Assembly (NCBI GenBank): GCA_903939555.1
Contig: CAJAHV010000152.1
Location: forward strand, 1-10,175
DNA length: 10,175 nucleotides
Reading direction: 5' to 3'
DNA from: an uncultured Alphaproteobacteria bacterium
Lineage (GTDB): Bacteria; Pseudomonadota; Alphaproteobacteria; Sphingomonadales; Sphingomonadaceae
Shown here: piece by piece, positions 1 to 7,317 of the stretch
How positions within the stretch are numbered: the stretch's first letter is position 1
Layout: each line of letters opens with the position of its first letter
Translations under genes and position numbers: made by a program
Notes under the pieces: generated by a model
Databases searched by the model: none
What the model was told of the DNA's origin: nothing
Seen by the model: the letters and a program-made list of their open reading frames with translations, nothing else

Positions 1-302
1 AGCGTTTCCACCGCAGTCTGGCCGATCAACTGGTCGGCGGCGACCGTCACGGCGCCTTGCTTGGCAAAATCGGTCTGGCTGACCCCGGGGTTGGACTGGC
101 GGGCGTTGCGCACCAGCCGGTCGAAGGCCTTGAGCAGGTCATTCTCGCCGACCACCTTGTCGCCGACCTTGGCGATCGACCCGACCGGGCCGCCGCCGGC
201 GAACGGATCGCCGATACCGGTAATGGCAAAGGCCACAAGGACAAGCCCGAGCAGCAGCAGGACCGGCCAGCTGGTCAACCAGCGACGAATGAAGGTGATC
301 AT
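1..302 (-). CDS. ppiD: PpiD-like periplasmic peptidyl-prolyl isomerase/chaperone (N-terminal part)
   Basis: Only the first 100 codons are in the window; the gene runs off the left edge. The reading starts at the ATG at 302 (minus strand), MITFIRRWLTSWPVLLLLG. A short basic N-terminus is followed by one hydrophobic segment at about residues 11-30. After this comes a Gly/Pro-rich hinge and a helical region that resembles the SurA/PpiD N-terminal chaperone domain (roughly residues 45-100, with 'KVGDKVVGENDLLKAFDRLVRNARQ' in two halves of that region). The family is anchored in the inner membrane and helps outer-membrane proteins fold as they leave the Sec translocon. No other in-frame start lies just upstream and no clear Shine-Dalgarno is seen. 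It is divergent from tpiA, a pairing that from memory is common in alphaproteobacteria. The parvulin domain is outside the window, so catalytic residues cannot be judged. Confidence 0.72.
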   Translation of the reverse strand, partial: MITFIRRWLTSWPVLLLLGLVLVAFAITGIGDPFAGGGPVGSIAKVGDKVVGENDLLKAFDRLVRNARQSNPGVSQTDFAKQGAVTVAADQLIGQTAVET

Positions 303-398
303 GGGACTATCGATACCAGTTGCGCAGTGGCGGCGGGTTGTAACGAGCGCGGCGGCTTGCCACAAGACATCCCGCAACCGGATGGGGAATCAGCAACA

Positions 399-419
399 AT
401 GGCGTTGATATGGCTTTGA
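399..419 (+). promoter_or_regulatory. Tandem-duplicated start region of tpiA with an out-of-frame six-codon mini-ORF
   Basis: Bases 399-409 (ATGGCGTTGAT) are repeated almost exactly at 410-420 (ATGGCTTTGAT), with 10 of 11 matching. The second copy carries the tpiA start. Because the unit is 11 bp, the first ATG is in another frame and encodes MALIWL, stopping at 417-419, inside the start of tpiA. The only purine-rich stretch (GGGGAA at 384-389) is better spaced for the first ATG than for the second. The mini-ORF could feed ribosomes to tpiA by termination-reinitiation, or it could simply be a neutral slip. No function is shown by the sequence alone. Confidence 0.5.
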
Positions 420-1126
420 TCGTCGGCAACTGGAAGATGAACGGCCTGGGCGATTCGGTCGCCGAGATTGCCGCGATGGCGGCGGCGCGCAGCGACCTTT
501 GGGTGGCGCCGCCCTTCACCCTGATCGACCGTGCCGTCATCGTGGCGGCGGGCGCCGTGCGGATCGGCGGGCAGGATTGCCATGCCAAGGTGTCTGGGGC
601 GCACACGGGTTGTGTGTCGGCAGCGATGCTCGCCGACCTGGGGGCGAGCTTTGTCATCGTCGGGCACAGCGAGCGCCGCACGGACAATGGCGAAACCGAT
701 GCCGACGTCCGCGCCAAGGCGATTGCGGCGCGGGCAGCAGGTTTGCAGGTCATCCTGTGCATAGGCGAAACCGAAGGCCAGCGCGATGCCGGCGAAGCCG
801 AAGCCATCGTCGCGGCGCAACTGGCGGGATCCTTGCCCGACAGTGCCGACGGGCTGATCATCGCCTATGAACCGGTCTGGGCGATCGGCACCGGCCGCAC
901 CCCGACGCCGGGCGATGTCGCCGCCATCCATGGCTTTATCCGCACCCGGCTGGTCGAACGCTTCGGGCCGGCGGGGCAGGGGCTGCGCATCCTGTATGGA
1001 GGCTCGGTCAAGCCCGACAATGCGGCGCTGCTGCTCGGCCAGCCCAATGTCGGCGGCGCGCTGGTTGGCGGGGCGAGCCTGACGGCGGCGAGCCTGGCGG
1101 CGATCGCTGCTGCCGCCGCTGGTTAG
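410..1126 (+). CDS. tpiA: Triosephosphate isomerase
   Basis: This enzyme interconverts dihydroxyacetone phosphate and glyceraldehyde 3-phosphate in cytosolic glycolysis and gluconeogenesis. The 238-residue product has all the family landmarks. Asn7 and Lys9 lie in GNWKMNG near the N-terminus, the electrophile His86 in VIVGHSERR, and the catalytic base Glu154 in AYEPVWAIGTG, whose last residues form the mobile loop 6. The phosphate-binding YGGSV lies at 196-200. It is slightly shorter than the usual 250 or so and ends in an Ala-rich tail. The start at 410 is fixed by the conserved MALIVGNWKMNG; an ATG at 399 is out of frame. It heads a rightward group with secG 71 bp downstream, and ppiD lies divergently upstream. 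Confidence 0.97.
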   Translation: MALIVGNWKMNGLGDSVAEIAAMAAARSDLWVAPPFTLIDRAVIVAAGAVRIGGQDCHAKVSGAHTGCVSAAMLADLGASFVIVGHSERRTDNGETDADVRAKAIAARAAGLQVILCIGETEGQRDAGEAEAIVAAQLAGSLPDSADGLIIAYEPVWAIGTGRTPTPGDVAAIHGFIRTRLVERFGPAGQGLRILYGGSVKPDNAALLLGQPNVGGALVGGASLTAASLAAIAAAAAG

Positions 1127-1197
1127 CCCCACCTTGCCCAAAGCCGGCGGCACCGCTACATCGCGCCCTTGCTTCGTGCCCTGAAAGACAATCCGCC

Positions 1198-1575
1198 GTG
1201 ATCACTTTCCTGCTTGTCGTCCATACCCTCATCGCCATCGGTCTGGTGGGCGTCATCCTGTTGCAGCGTTCGGAAGGCGGCGGGCTGGGCATAGGCGGCG
1301 GTACTGGCGGCGGCCTGATGTCGGCACGCGGGGCGGCCAATCTGTTGACCCGGTCGACGACCGTGCTCGCCAGCCTGTTCATCCTGTCGTCGATCGTCCT
1401 CGCTGTCCTCGCTGCGGGCACCAACAAGCCCAAGAAGATCGATACCAGCCTGGCGACGCAGAACAGCGTTCCGGCGCCCGTCGCCCCGGCGCTGCCCGGT
1501 GCTGCCCCTGCGCTGCCGGGCGCGATGCCGGCGACCACGCCCGCCCCGGCAACCGGCGTGCCGCTCGTCAATTGA
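1198..1575 (+). CDS. secG: Protein translocase subunit SecG
   Basis: This is the small auxiliary subunit of the inner-membrane SecYEG channel, which assists SecA-driven protein export. The 125-residue product starts at a GTG (1198). It shows the family pattern of two membrane segments (about residues 3-22 and 54-73) joined by a Gly-rich cytoplasmic loop. The loop contains LLQRSEGGGLG (21-31) and GAANLLTRST (45-54), the hallmark of SecG. After residue 75 comes a hydrophilic tail rich in Ala and Pro, longer than in enteric SecG but usual in alphaproteobacteria. The ribosome site is weak (GAAAGA upstream). Its stop overlaps the next gene's ATG by one base (TGATG at 1573-1577), so the two are likely translationally coupled. 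Confidence 0.94.
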   Translation: MITFLLVVHTLIAIGLVGVILLQRSEGGGLGIGGGTGGGLMSARGAANLLTRSTTVLASLFILSSIVLAVLAAGTNKPKKIDTSLATQNSVPAPVAPALPGAAPALPGAMPATTPAPATGVPLVN

Positions 1576-2870
1576 TGGCATCGTCGGCGCTGCCCGCATC
1601 GGTGCCGCCGGTTTCCCGGGCGCGCCAGATTTTCGGCGGATCGGCGGGCAATCTGGTCGAATGGTACGACTGGTACGCCTATTCAGCGTTCGCGCTGTAT
1701 TTCGGGCCAAGCTTTTTCCCCAAGGGCGATGCGCTGGCGCAGGCGCTCAACACCGCGGCGGTGTTTGCCGTCGGTTTCCTGATGCGGCCGATCGGCGGCT
1801 GGATCCTGGGGGTCTATGCCGACAGCAAGGGACGCAAGGCGGCGCTGACCCTGTCGGTGGCGATGATGTGCGCCGGCTCGCTGCTGATTGCTGTCTCGCC
1901 GACCTATGATCAGGTCGGGCTGTTCGCGCCTCTCCTGTTGCTGTTCGCCCGGCTGGTGCAGGGCCTGTCGGTTGGCGGTGAATATGGCACCTCGGCAACC
2001 TTCATGGCGGAAGTCGCGGATGAACGCCGGCGCGGCTTTCTCGCCAGCTTTCAATATGTGACGCTTATCGGCGGGCAATTGCTGGCGCTGGCGCTGCTTG
2101 TCGCGTTGCAGGCGACGCTGAGCGAGGCCGATCTGGTCGCCTGGGGATGGCGCATTCCCTTTGTCGTGGGCGCCGCCTGTGCCGTGCTGGTGTTCTTTTT
2201 GCGCCGTGGGCTGGTGGAAACCGACGCTTTCAACACCGTCGACACCGACGTGACGCAAAGCCGGGTCCGCCAGTTGCTGGCGCACCCGGGCGCGTTGGCA
2301 ACGGTGCTGGCGCTGACTGCGGGGGGCAGTCTCGCCTTCTATACGTTCACCACCTACATGCAGAAATATCTGGTGCTCAGTGCCGGGTGGAGCAAGCCGC
2401 AGGCAACGAGCGTGTCGGCGCTGGCGCTGGTCGGCTATATGCTGCTGCAACCAGTGTTTGGCGCGCTGTCGGACAGGATCGGACGGCGTCCGCTGCTGAT
2501 CGCCTTTGGCGCGCTGGGCACGCTGCTGACCATTCCGGCGATGACCGCGATCGGCAGGGTCAGCGATCCGCTGGCCGGTTTCATTCTCATCATGGCGGCG
2601 CTGACGGTGCTGAGCTGCTACACAGCGATTTCAGGCGTGGTGAAGGCCGAAATGTTCCCAGCCTCGATCCGCGCGCTCGGTGTTGGCCTGCCCTATGGCA
2701 TCGGCGTCGCGGTGTTCGGCGGCTCGGCGGAATATGTCGCGCTGGCGTTCAAATCGGCGGGCCTTGAAGCGGGCTTCTTCTGGTATGTCGCCGGCATGTG
2801 CGGCATCGCGCTGGTCGCTGCGATCCGTCTGCCCGACACCAAGGCCAATTCGCGGATCGAAACCCGCTGA
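1575..2870 (+). CDS. kgtP: MFS metabolite:H+ symporter, alpha-ketoglutarate permease type
   Basis: This is a twelve-helix inner-membrane transporter of the metabolite:H+ symporter branch of the major facilitator superfamily. The 431-residue length and many blocks match what I recall of E. coli KgtP (432 residues), which takes up 2-oxoglutarate with protons. These blocks include GNLVEWYDWY (25-34), RPIGGWILGVYADSKGRK (71-88, holding the loop 2-3 motif), GLSVGGEYGTSAT from 130, FQYVTLIGGQLLAL, FYTFTTYMQKYLV, a second loop motif GALSDRIGRR near 296-305, and KAEMFPASIRALGVG and FGGSAEYVAL near the C-terminus. I chose ATG 1575, which overlaps the secG stop; TTG 1572 would add one residue. The substrate is inferred: a related dicarboxylate is possible. 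Its place after secG is not part of the usual housekeeping order. Confidence 0.9.
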   Translation: MASSALPASVPPVSRARQIFGGSAGNLVEWYDWYAYSAFALYFGPSFFPKGDALAQALNTAAVFAVGFLMRPIGGWILGVYADSKGRKAALTLSVAMMCAGSLLIAVSPTYDQVGLFAPLLLLFARLVQGLSVGGEYGTSATFMAEVADERRRGFLASFQYVTLIGGQLLALALLVALQATLSEADLVAWGWRIPFVVGAACAVLVFFLRRGLVETDAFNTVDTDVTQSRVRQLLAHPGALATVLALTAGGSLAFYTFTTYMQKYLVLSAGWSKPQATSVSALALVGYMLLQPVFGALSDRIGRRPLLIAFGALGTLLTIPAMTAIGRVSDPLAGFILIMAALTVLSCYTAISGVVKAEMFPASIRALGVGLPYGIGVAVFGGSAEYVALAFKSAGLEAGFFWYVAGMCGIALVAAIRLPDTKANSRIETR

Positions 2871-2882
2871 AGTTTCGCTATG

Positions 2883-2899
2883 CGCCGGCCATTCCGGCG
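2883..2899 (+). other. Small hairpin between kgtP and the protease gene
   Basis: CGCCGG at 2883-2888 pairs with CCGGCG at 2894-2899 around a five-base loop. It lies two bases before the TAGGA ribosome site (2901-2905) of the next gene. No T-run follows, so it is not a standard terminator. It could affect translation of the protease, but this is inference. Confidence 0.3.
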
Positions 2900-2912
2900 G
2901 TAGGATGCTGCC

Positions 2913-5210
2913 ATGCCGCGTCGCAGCTTTTTCATCACCGCCAGCGTTGCCGCGCTGACCTTGCTCAGCGCCTGCGGCGGTGGCGGTGGCGTCAATCCGA
3001 TCCCGACGCCGCCGAATCCGACGCCAACACCGACCCCGACACCGACCCCGACACCGACCCCGACCCCGACACCAACGCCCACACCTACCCCGACACCCAC
3101 ACCCACACCGGCACCCAATTTCGACACGGCCGAATATCGTCGTTCCAACGCGGTCACTACTTCGCTCGCCATCGGTGCCTATAATCTCGGCGCAAGCGGT
3201 GCCGGCGTCACCGTCGCGGTCATCGACAGCGGTGTCGATTCGACCAGCCCCGAATTCGTCGGGCGCATCTCGCCGTTCAGCCTCGATGCCGCCGGCTCGC
3301 GCGGGCTGGGCGATGAAGACGGCCATGGCACCGAAGTGTCGGGCATCCTGCTTGCAGCGCGTAACAATAGCGGGATCCATGGCGTCGCCTATGGCGCGAC
3401 CTTGTTGTCCATCCGCGCCGACCGGCCAGGCAGCTGCGCCACCACCGACGGCTGCGCCTACCTCAGTTCGGCAATCACGACCGGGCTCGATACCGCGGTC
3501 ACCGCCGGCGCACGCGTCGTCAACCTGTCGCTCGGTGGCCCCGGCATTGCCTTGTCGGTCGGCTCGGCAATCAACCGGGCGACGCGCAGTGGGGCGGTTG
3601 TCGTCATCGCAGCCGGCAACGACGGCAACGCCCAGGTCGATGCCTTTGCCTCGACCGCGCTCGCCGCCGCCGTGCCGGGCACCGTCATCGTCGCAGGCGC
3701 CATCGATGATTTGCAGGCGATCGCCAGCTTCAGCAACCGCGCCGGGGCGGTGGCGAACAATTATCTCGTCGCGCTCGGCGTACGGGTGCGCAGTTTCGAT
3801 GAAGCCGGCACCGCCTTTTTTTATAGCGGCACATCGGAAGCGACCCCGATTGTGTCCGCAGCGGCGGCGCTGCTCGCCGGGGCCTTTCCGGCGCTGAGCA
3901 ATATCCAGATCGTCGATATCCTGCTGCGCACCGCCGATGATCTCGGGGCGCCGGGTACCGACGCTGTCTATGGCCGCGGCGCGCTCAACATCACCCGGGC
4001 CTTTCAGCCCGTCGGCGGGCTTGCGGTGGCGCAGGTTGCCCTGCCGCTGAACGGCATCGCCGGCGCACTGGGGGCGCCGTTCGGCGATGCCGGGGCCACC
4101 GGCGCGGCGCTGGGCCAGGTGCTGGCCCGCGATGATTATCAACGGCCCTATGCGGTCGATGTCGCGGCGTCGCTGCGGCGCGATGCTGCCGGGCGGCTGG
4201 CCAATGCCCTGCTCGGTGATGCGCTGCACAGCAGCGGGGCAAGGCTGGGCACGGCGATGCTCAGTTTCGGGGTGCGCGGGCACGCGCCGCTGGCATGGCA
4301 TGATCAGGGCTGGCGCGCTGCGGTGCTGGCGGCGGGCAATCCGGTGGCGGAACGGCGCGGGCAACTGGTTTCGGGTCGGGCGCTGCTGCCGCTGGCCGGC
4401 GGGCGGACGGCGGTGCTGGGCTTTGGCACCGGGCTGGCCGGGCTGGTCGCCGATGCGGCCGGCGCGGCGCGCGGCCCCGAAACATTCGTCGCCGGGCAGA
4501 TCGACCGCTTCGGCGTTGCCAGCCGTGATCTTGCCGGCGCCGCGCTGGCGCAAGCGTTCGGCGACTGGACGGTGAGCTTGGCTGTCGGCGAGGTCCGCCA
4601 GGGACGCGTGCCGGAGCGTGTGCCGGGGCAGAGTGATGCAGCCCGTGCCCGCCGCGCCATGCTGCGAATCGACCGGCGCTTCGGGGCGTTGGCGCTCGGC
4701 GTTGCCGGCGAACAGGTCGTTGAACGCGGCGCGCTGTTCGGTTCGCGGCTGGCAGCGCCTTTCGGCGTCACCGGCGGCACGACGACGAGCGCGGCGCTGC
4801 ACGCGGTGCTGCCTTTGGGCAATTGGGCGGTGAGCGGCGAAGCGCGCATCGGCACCACCCGCGCCGGCCTGACCGGCAGCGGCCTTGTCCAGCGCCTGTC
4901 GGGGCTGACCAGCACGGCAGCGCGATTCAGCCTGACCCGCAGCCCTGTGCTTGGTGATGACAGCCTCAGCCTGACCATCGCCCAGCCGCTGCGGGCCGGC
5001 GGGGCGGCGCTGCTGGCGCTGGGCGGCGACACGCTGCACGCCGCGCGGCTCGCCCCCAGTGGCCGCGAGCTCGCCGCCGAGCTGGGCTACGCCCGCGCCC
5101 TTGGGCCTGGCTGGTTGAGTCTCGGGCTGTTCTGGCGCGATCAGCCCGGCCATGTCGCGGCGGCGCCGCCCGATGCCGGCGCGGCGCTGCGCTTCCGGCT
5201 CGGGCTGTAA
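2913..5210 (+). CDS. Surface lipoprotein subtilisin-like (S8) serine protease with autotransporter-like C-terminus
   Basis: The product is a 765-residue secreted protease. Residues 1-20 are a signal peptide ending in lipobox LSAC with Cys21, so the mature N-terminus should be lipidated. A Gly run and a 15-fold Pro-Thr repeat (36-65) form a spacer. The S8 domain spans about 75-366. Its catalytic triad is visible as Asp105 (VAVIDSGVD), His138 (DGHGTEVSG) and Ser308 (SGTSEATPIVS), with oxyanion Asn236 (AAGNDGN). Cys175 and Cys181 may form a disulfide. The last 400 residues lack a known catalytic fold and show alternating polar/apolar strands, as expected for an outer-membrane barrel. However, the protein ends in Leu rather than the usual aromatic residue. 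The layout recalls the lipidated subtilase autotransporters NalP and SphB1, which trim other surface proteins. TAGGA at 2901-2905 supports the start. The protease call is firm; the barrel is inferred. Confidence 0.88.
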   Translation: MPRRSFFITASVAALTLLSACGGGGGVNPIPTPPNPTPTPTPTPTPTPTPTPTPTPTPTPTPTPTPAPNFDTAEYRRSNAVTTSLAIGAYNLGASGAGVTVAVIDSGVDSTSPEFVGRISPFSLDAAGSRGLGDEDGHGTEVSGILLAARNNSGIHGVAYGATLLSIRADRPGSCATTDGCAYLSSAITTGLDTAVTAGARVVNLSLGGPGIALSVGSAINRATRSGAVVVIAAGNDGNAQVDAFASTALAAAVPGTVIVAGAIDDLQAIASFSNRAGAVANNYLVALGVRVRSFDEAGTAFFYSGTSEATPIVSAAAALLAGAFPALSNIQIVDILLRTADDLGAPGTDAVYGRGALNITRAFQPVGGLAVAQVALPLNGIAGALGAPFGDAGATGAALGQVLARDDYQRPYAVDVAASLRRDAAGRLANALLGDALHSSGARLGTAMLSFGVRGHAPLAWHDQGWRAAVLAAGNPVAERRGQLVSGRALLPLAGGRTAVLGFGTGLAGLVADAAGAARGPETFVAGQIDRFGVASRDLAGAALAQAFGDWTVSLAVGEVRQGRVPERVPGQSDAARARRAMLRIDRRFGALALGVAGEQVVERGALFGSRLAAPFGVTGGTTTSAALHAVLPLGNWAVSGEARIGTTRAGLTGSGLVQRLSGLTSTAARFSLTRSPVLGDDSLSLTIAQPLRAGGAALLALGGDTLHAARLAPSGRELAAELGYARALGPGWLSLGLFWRDQPGHVAAAPPDAGAALRFRLGL
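3018..3107 (+). repeat. In-frame Pro-Thr minisatellite (15 dipeptide units)
   Basis: Fifteen consecutive CCN-ACN codon pairs encode (PT)15 in the protease's N-terminal spacer. The middle part is nearly perfect at the DNA level: from 3030 a 12-base unit CCGACCCCGACA repeats about two and a half times. Such tracts tend to change length by slippage in 6- or 12-base steps, which keeps the frame and alters the distance between lipid anchor and protease domain. Read antisense, it gives a meaningless Val-Gly run. Confidence 0.9.
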
Positions 5211-5235
5211 CGTTTATCCACAAGCAAGTTTGTCG

Positions 5236-5254
5236 CCCCCACTGGCGCTGGGGG
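5236..5254 (+). other. G/C hairpin in the pyrG leader
   Basis: CCCCCA (5236-5241) and TGGGGG (5249-5254) can pair around a seven-base loop, 14 bases upstream of the pyrG ribosome site. No T-run follows at once, so it is a poor terminator for the protease gene. It might slow transcription or mask the leader. The 71-bp gap has no clear promoter. Confidence 0.3.
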
Positions 5255-5281
5255 GGTGATAGGGGCTAGGACTTTTCTCCC

Positions 5282-6910
5282 ATGACCCGGTTTATTTTCA
5301 TCACCGGCGGCGTGGTCTCTTCGCTTGGCAAGGGCCTGATGGCCGCCTCGCTGGCCGCACTGCTTCAGGCGCGTGGCTATTCGGTCCGCATCCGCAAGTT
5401 CGATCCGTATCTCAACGTCGATCCCGGCACGATGTCGCCCTATCAGCATGGCGAAGTCTATGTGACCGACGATGGCGCCGAGACCGATCTCGATCTCGGC
5501 CATTACGAACGCTTTACCGGCGTCGCGTCGCGGCAAACCGACAATATCACCTCGGGGCGAGTCTATCAGGACATCATCGCCAAGGAGCGCAAGGGGGAGT
5601 TTCTCGGCGCGACGGTGCAGGTCATCCCGCACGTCACCGATGCCATCAAGACCTTTGCCCGCGCTGAAACCGACGGGCTTGATTTCGTGCTGTGCGAAAT
5701 CGGCGGCACCGTCGGCGATATCGAATCGCTGCCGTTCCTCGAGGCGATTCGGCAATTGTCCGCCGATGTCGGCCGCACCAACGCCGTCTATATCCATTGC
5801 ACGCTGGTTCCCTATCTGGCGGCGGCGGGGGAATTGAAGACCAAGCCGACCCAGCACAGCGTTGCCGAACTGCGCGGTATCGGCATCCAGCCGCATGTGC
5901 TGGTCTGCCGCTCCGAACATCCGTTGCCCGACAGTGATCGCGCCAAGATCGCACTGTTCTGCAATGTCGCCAAGGAAGCCGTCATCGCCGCGCTCGATGC
6001 GCCGAGCATTTACGACGTGCCGCTGCAATATCATGCTGAAGGGCTGGATGATCAGGTGCTGGCGGCTTTCGGCATCACCGACGCCCCGCCGCCGTTGCTG
6101 ACCCGCTGGGCGGGGATCAGCGAAGCGCTGCACAATCCCGAAGGCGAAGTCACCATCGGCGTCGTCGGCAAGTATACGGGCATGAAGGATGCCTATAAAT
6201 CGCTCACCGAAGCGCTGGTCCATGGCGGCATCGCCAACCGCGTCAAGGTCAATATCAAGTGGCTCGATGCCGAGGAATTCGAGCGCGAGGATGTCGCGGT
6301 GCGGCTCGAACCGATGCACGGCATCCTGGTGCCTGGCGGCTTTGGCGAACGCGGCTCCGAAGGCAAGATCGCCAGTGTGCGCTTTGCCCGCGAACGCGAA
6401 GTGCCGTTTTTCGGCATCTGCCTTGGCATGCAGATGGCCTGTATCGAAGCGGCGCGCCACCAGGCCGGCGTGACCGGCGCCAGCACCACCGAATTCGGCC
6501 CGACCGATGAACCCGTGGTCGGCATGATCACTGAATGGATGGGTGCCGATGGTCTGCAGGTCCGCGAAGCCGGCGGCAACATGGGCGGCACGATGCGACT
6601 CGGCGCCTATGAAGCGCGACTGGCAGGCAACAGCGTTGCCGCCTCGATCTATGACAGCACCCAGATCAGCGAACGCCACCGCCACCGCTATGAAGTCAAT
6701 GTCGGCTACCGCGCGCGGCTGGAGGCGCAGGGTTTGATGTTCTCGGGCATGTCGCCCGATGGCCTGCTCCCCGAAATCGTCGAACGGCCCGACCACCCGT
6801 GGTTCATCGGGGTGCAGTTCCACCCTGAACTGAAATCCAAGCCCTTCGATCCCCACCCCTTGTTCGCCGGCTTCATCGCCGCGGCGTTGCGGCAGAGCCG
6901 GCTGGTCTGA
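5282..6910 (+). CDS. pyrG: CTP synthase (glutamine-hydrolysing)
   Basis: This cytosolic enzyme makes CTP from UTP using ATP and glutamine, the last step of pyrimidine nucleotide synthesis. The 542-residue product is full length (family about 545). The N-terminal synthase domain (about 1-266) opens with TRFIFITGGVVSSLGKG, the nucleotide-binding loop, followed by RKFDPYLNVDPGTMSPYQHGE and the UTP/CTP-site segment KTKPTQHS from Lys186. The C-terminal class I glutamine amidotransferase domain (about 290-540) has the triad Cys380 (FGICLGMQ), His514 and Glu516 (VQFHPEL). AGGA at 5268-5271, ten bases before the ATG, serves as ribosome site. It is on the same strand as tpiA, secG, kgtP and the protease. 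No good terminator follows; a six-pair hairpin at 6930-6946 lacks a T-run. Confidence 0.98.
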   Translation: MTRFIFITGGVVSSLGKGLMAASLAALLQARGYSVRIRKFDPYLNVDPGTMSPYQHGEVYVTDDGAETDLDLGHYERFTGVASRQTDNITSGRVYQDIIAKERKGEFLGATVQVIPHVTDAIKTFARAETDGLDFVLCEIGGTVGDIESLPFLEAIRQLSADVGRTNAVYIHCTLVPYLAAAGELKTKPTQHSVAELRGIGIQPHVLVCRSEHPLPDSDRAKIALFCNVAKEAVIAALDAPSIYDVPLQYHAEGLDDQVLAAFGITDAPPPLLTRWAGISEALHNPEGEVTIGVVGKYTGMKDAYKSLTEALVHGGIANRVKVNIKWLDAEEFEREDVAVRLEPMHGILVPGGFGERGSEGKIASVRFAREREVPFFGICLGMQMACIEAARHQAGVTGASTTEFGPTDEPVVGMITEWMGADGLQVREAGGNMGGTMRLGAYEARLAGNSVAASIYDSTQISERHRHRYEVNVGYRARLEAQGLMFSGMSPDGLLPEIVERPDHPWFIGVQFHPELKSKPFDPHPLFAGFIAAALRQSRLV

Positions 6911-7159
6911 TGCTGCCGCGCGGCGGGAAACCGGCATAGGGCCGGTGCCGTGCTGCCGGGGCGCCGTGCGCTGTTGTGGCGGTTGCTGTCCCGAAAGGCG
7001 CGCGAATCGCCGCTCACACACTGGCCCGATCAGCGACCTTCACTGCCCGAAATTGCGGAAAAATCGGCGCCTCTGCGGCGAATCTGCGGCGTCTTGGCGG
7101 CGCAATCCGGGGTAGACACCCCCGGAATCGCACACAACTGCTGTGCCAAGGCAACGATC

Positions 7160-7225
7160 GAGATGATTTTTCTGCCGATTATTTCAAATCAACTTATTGT
7201 TTTATTTTATTAAATTTATAACAAG
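7160..7225. other. AT-rich island
   Basis: This stretch is dominated by A and T runs (for example TTTTATTTTATTAAATTTATAA near 7200-7221 in two adjoining blocks), in a region otherwise very rich in G and C. It lies 60 to 120 bases upstream of the candidate puc promoter. That would fit an upstream enhancer-like or protein-bending site, or the boundary of an inserted block. A possible promoter in it (TTATTG 7194-7199, TATAAC 7217-7222, spacing 17) is weak. Confidence 0.5.
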
Positions 7226-7229
7226 CCGG

Positions 7230-7255
7230 TTGGCGCGCAGATTTTTTTGCGCCAA
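7230..7255. promoter_or_regulatory. Palindrome with a 12-base T-rich loop
   Basis: TTGGCGC (7230-7236) is matched by GCGCCAA (7249-7255), a perfect seven-base inverted repeat around GCAG-A-TTTTTTT. The T-run is in the loop, not after the stem, so it is not an ordinary terminator. The same GCGCCAA recurs at 7431-7437 in the puc leader. It may be an operator-type site; the binding factor is unknown. Confidence 0.4.
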
Positions 7256-7280
7256 GGGGCTGCGCAGGCATCGCGACGAA

Positions 7281-7308
7281 TTGACACAGGCAAGCGTCAG
7301 GCTAAAGT
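7281..7308 (+). promoter_or_regulatory. Candidate sigma-70-type promoter of pucBA
   Basis: A perfect -35 hexamer TTGACA (7281-7286) is followed after 16 bases by TAAAGT (7303-7308), a four-of-six match to the -10 consensus. Transcription would begin near 7315, giving a leader of about 160 bases before pucB. The box is overlapped by repeated motifs: TGACAC (7282-7287) is inverted as GTGTCA (7307-7312). In addition, the 11-mer TGACACAGGCA (7282-7292) recurs as TGTCACAGGCA (7308-7318), 26 bases on. These are likely regulator contacts. No perfect PpsR/CrtJ site (TGT-N12-ACA) was found between 7150 and 7480. Confidence 0.5.
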
Positions 7309-7317
7309 GTCACAGGC

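Noticed and set aside
3018..3107. CRISPR-like or regulatory tandem array
   Set aside because: The repeat is in frame within a coding sequence, has no spacers, and encodes a simple Pro-Thr linker.
2631..5153. An 840-codon open frame on the minus strand opposite the protease
   Set aside because: It is a by-product of high third-position GC. It has low-complexity Arg/Gln/Ala content, includes an antisense reading of the PT repeat, and has no family motifs, while the plus strand has a full S8 catalytic set.
5236..5254. Terminator for the protease gene
   Set aside because: The stem is good but no T-run follows it; the next Ts are nearly 20 bases on, just before the pyrG start.
5141..7021. A 626-codon open frame on the minus strand opposite pyrG
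   Set aside because: pyrG on the plus strand is complete with all active-site residues; the antisense frame has no recognisable domain.
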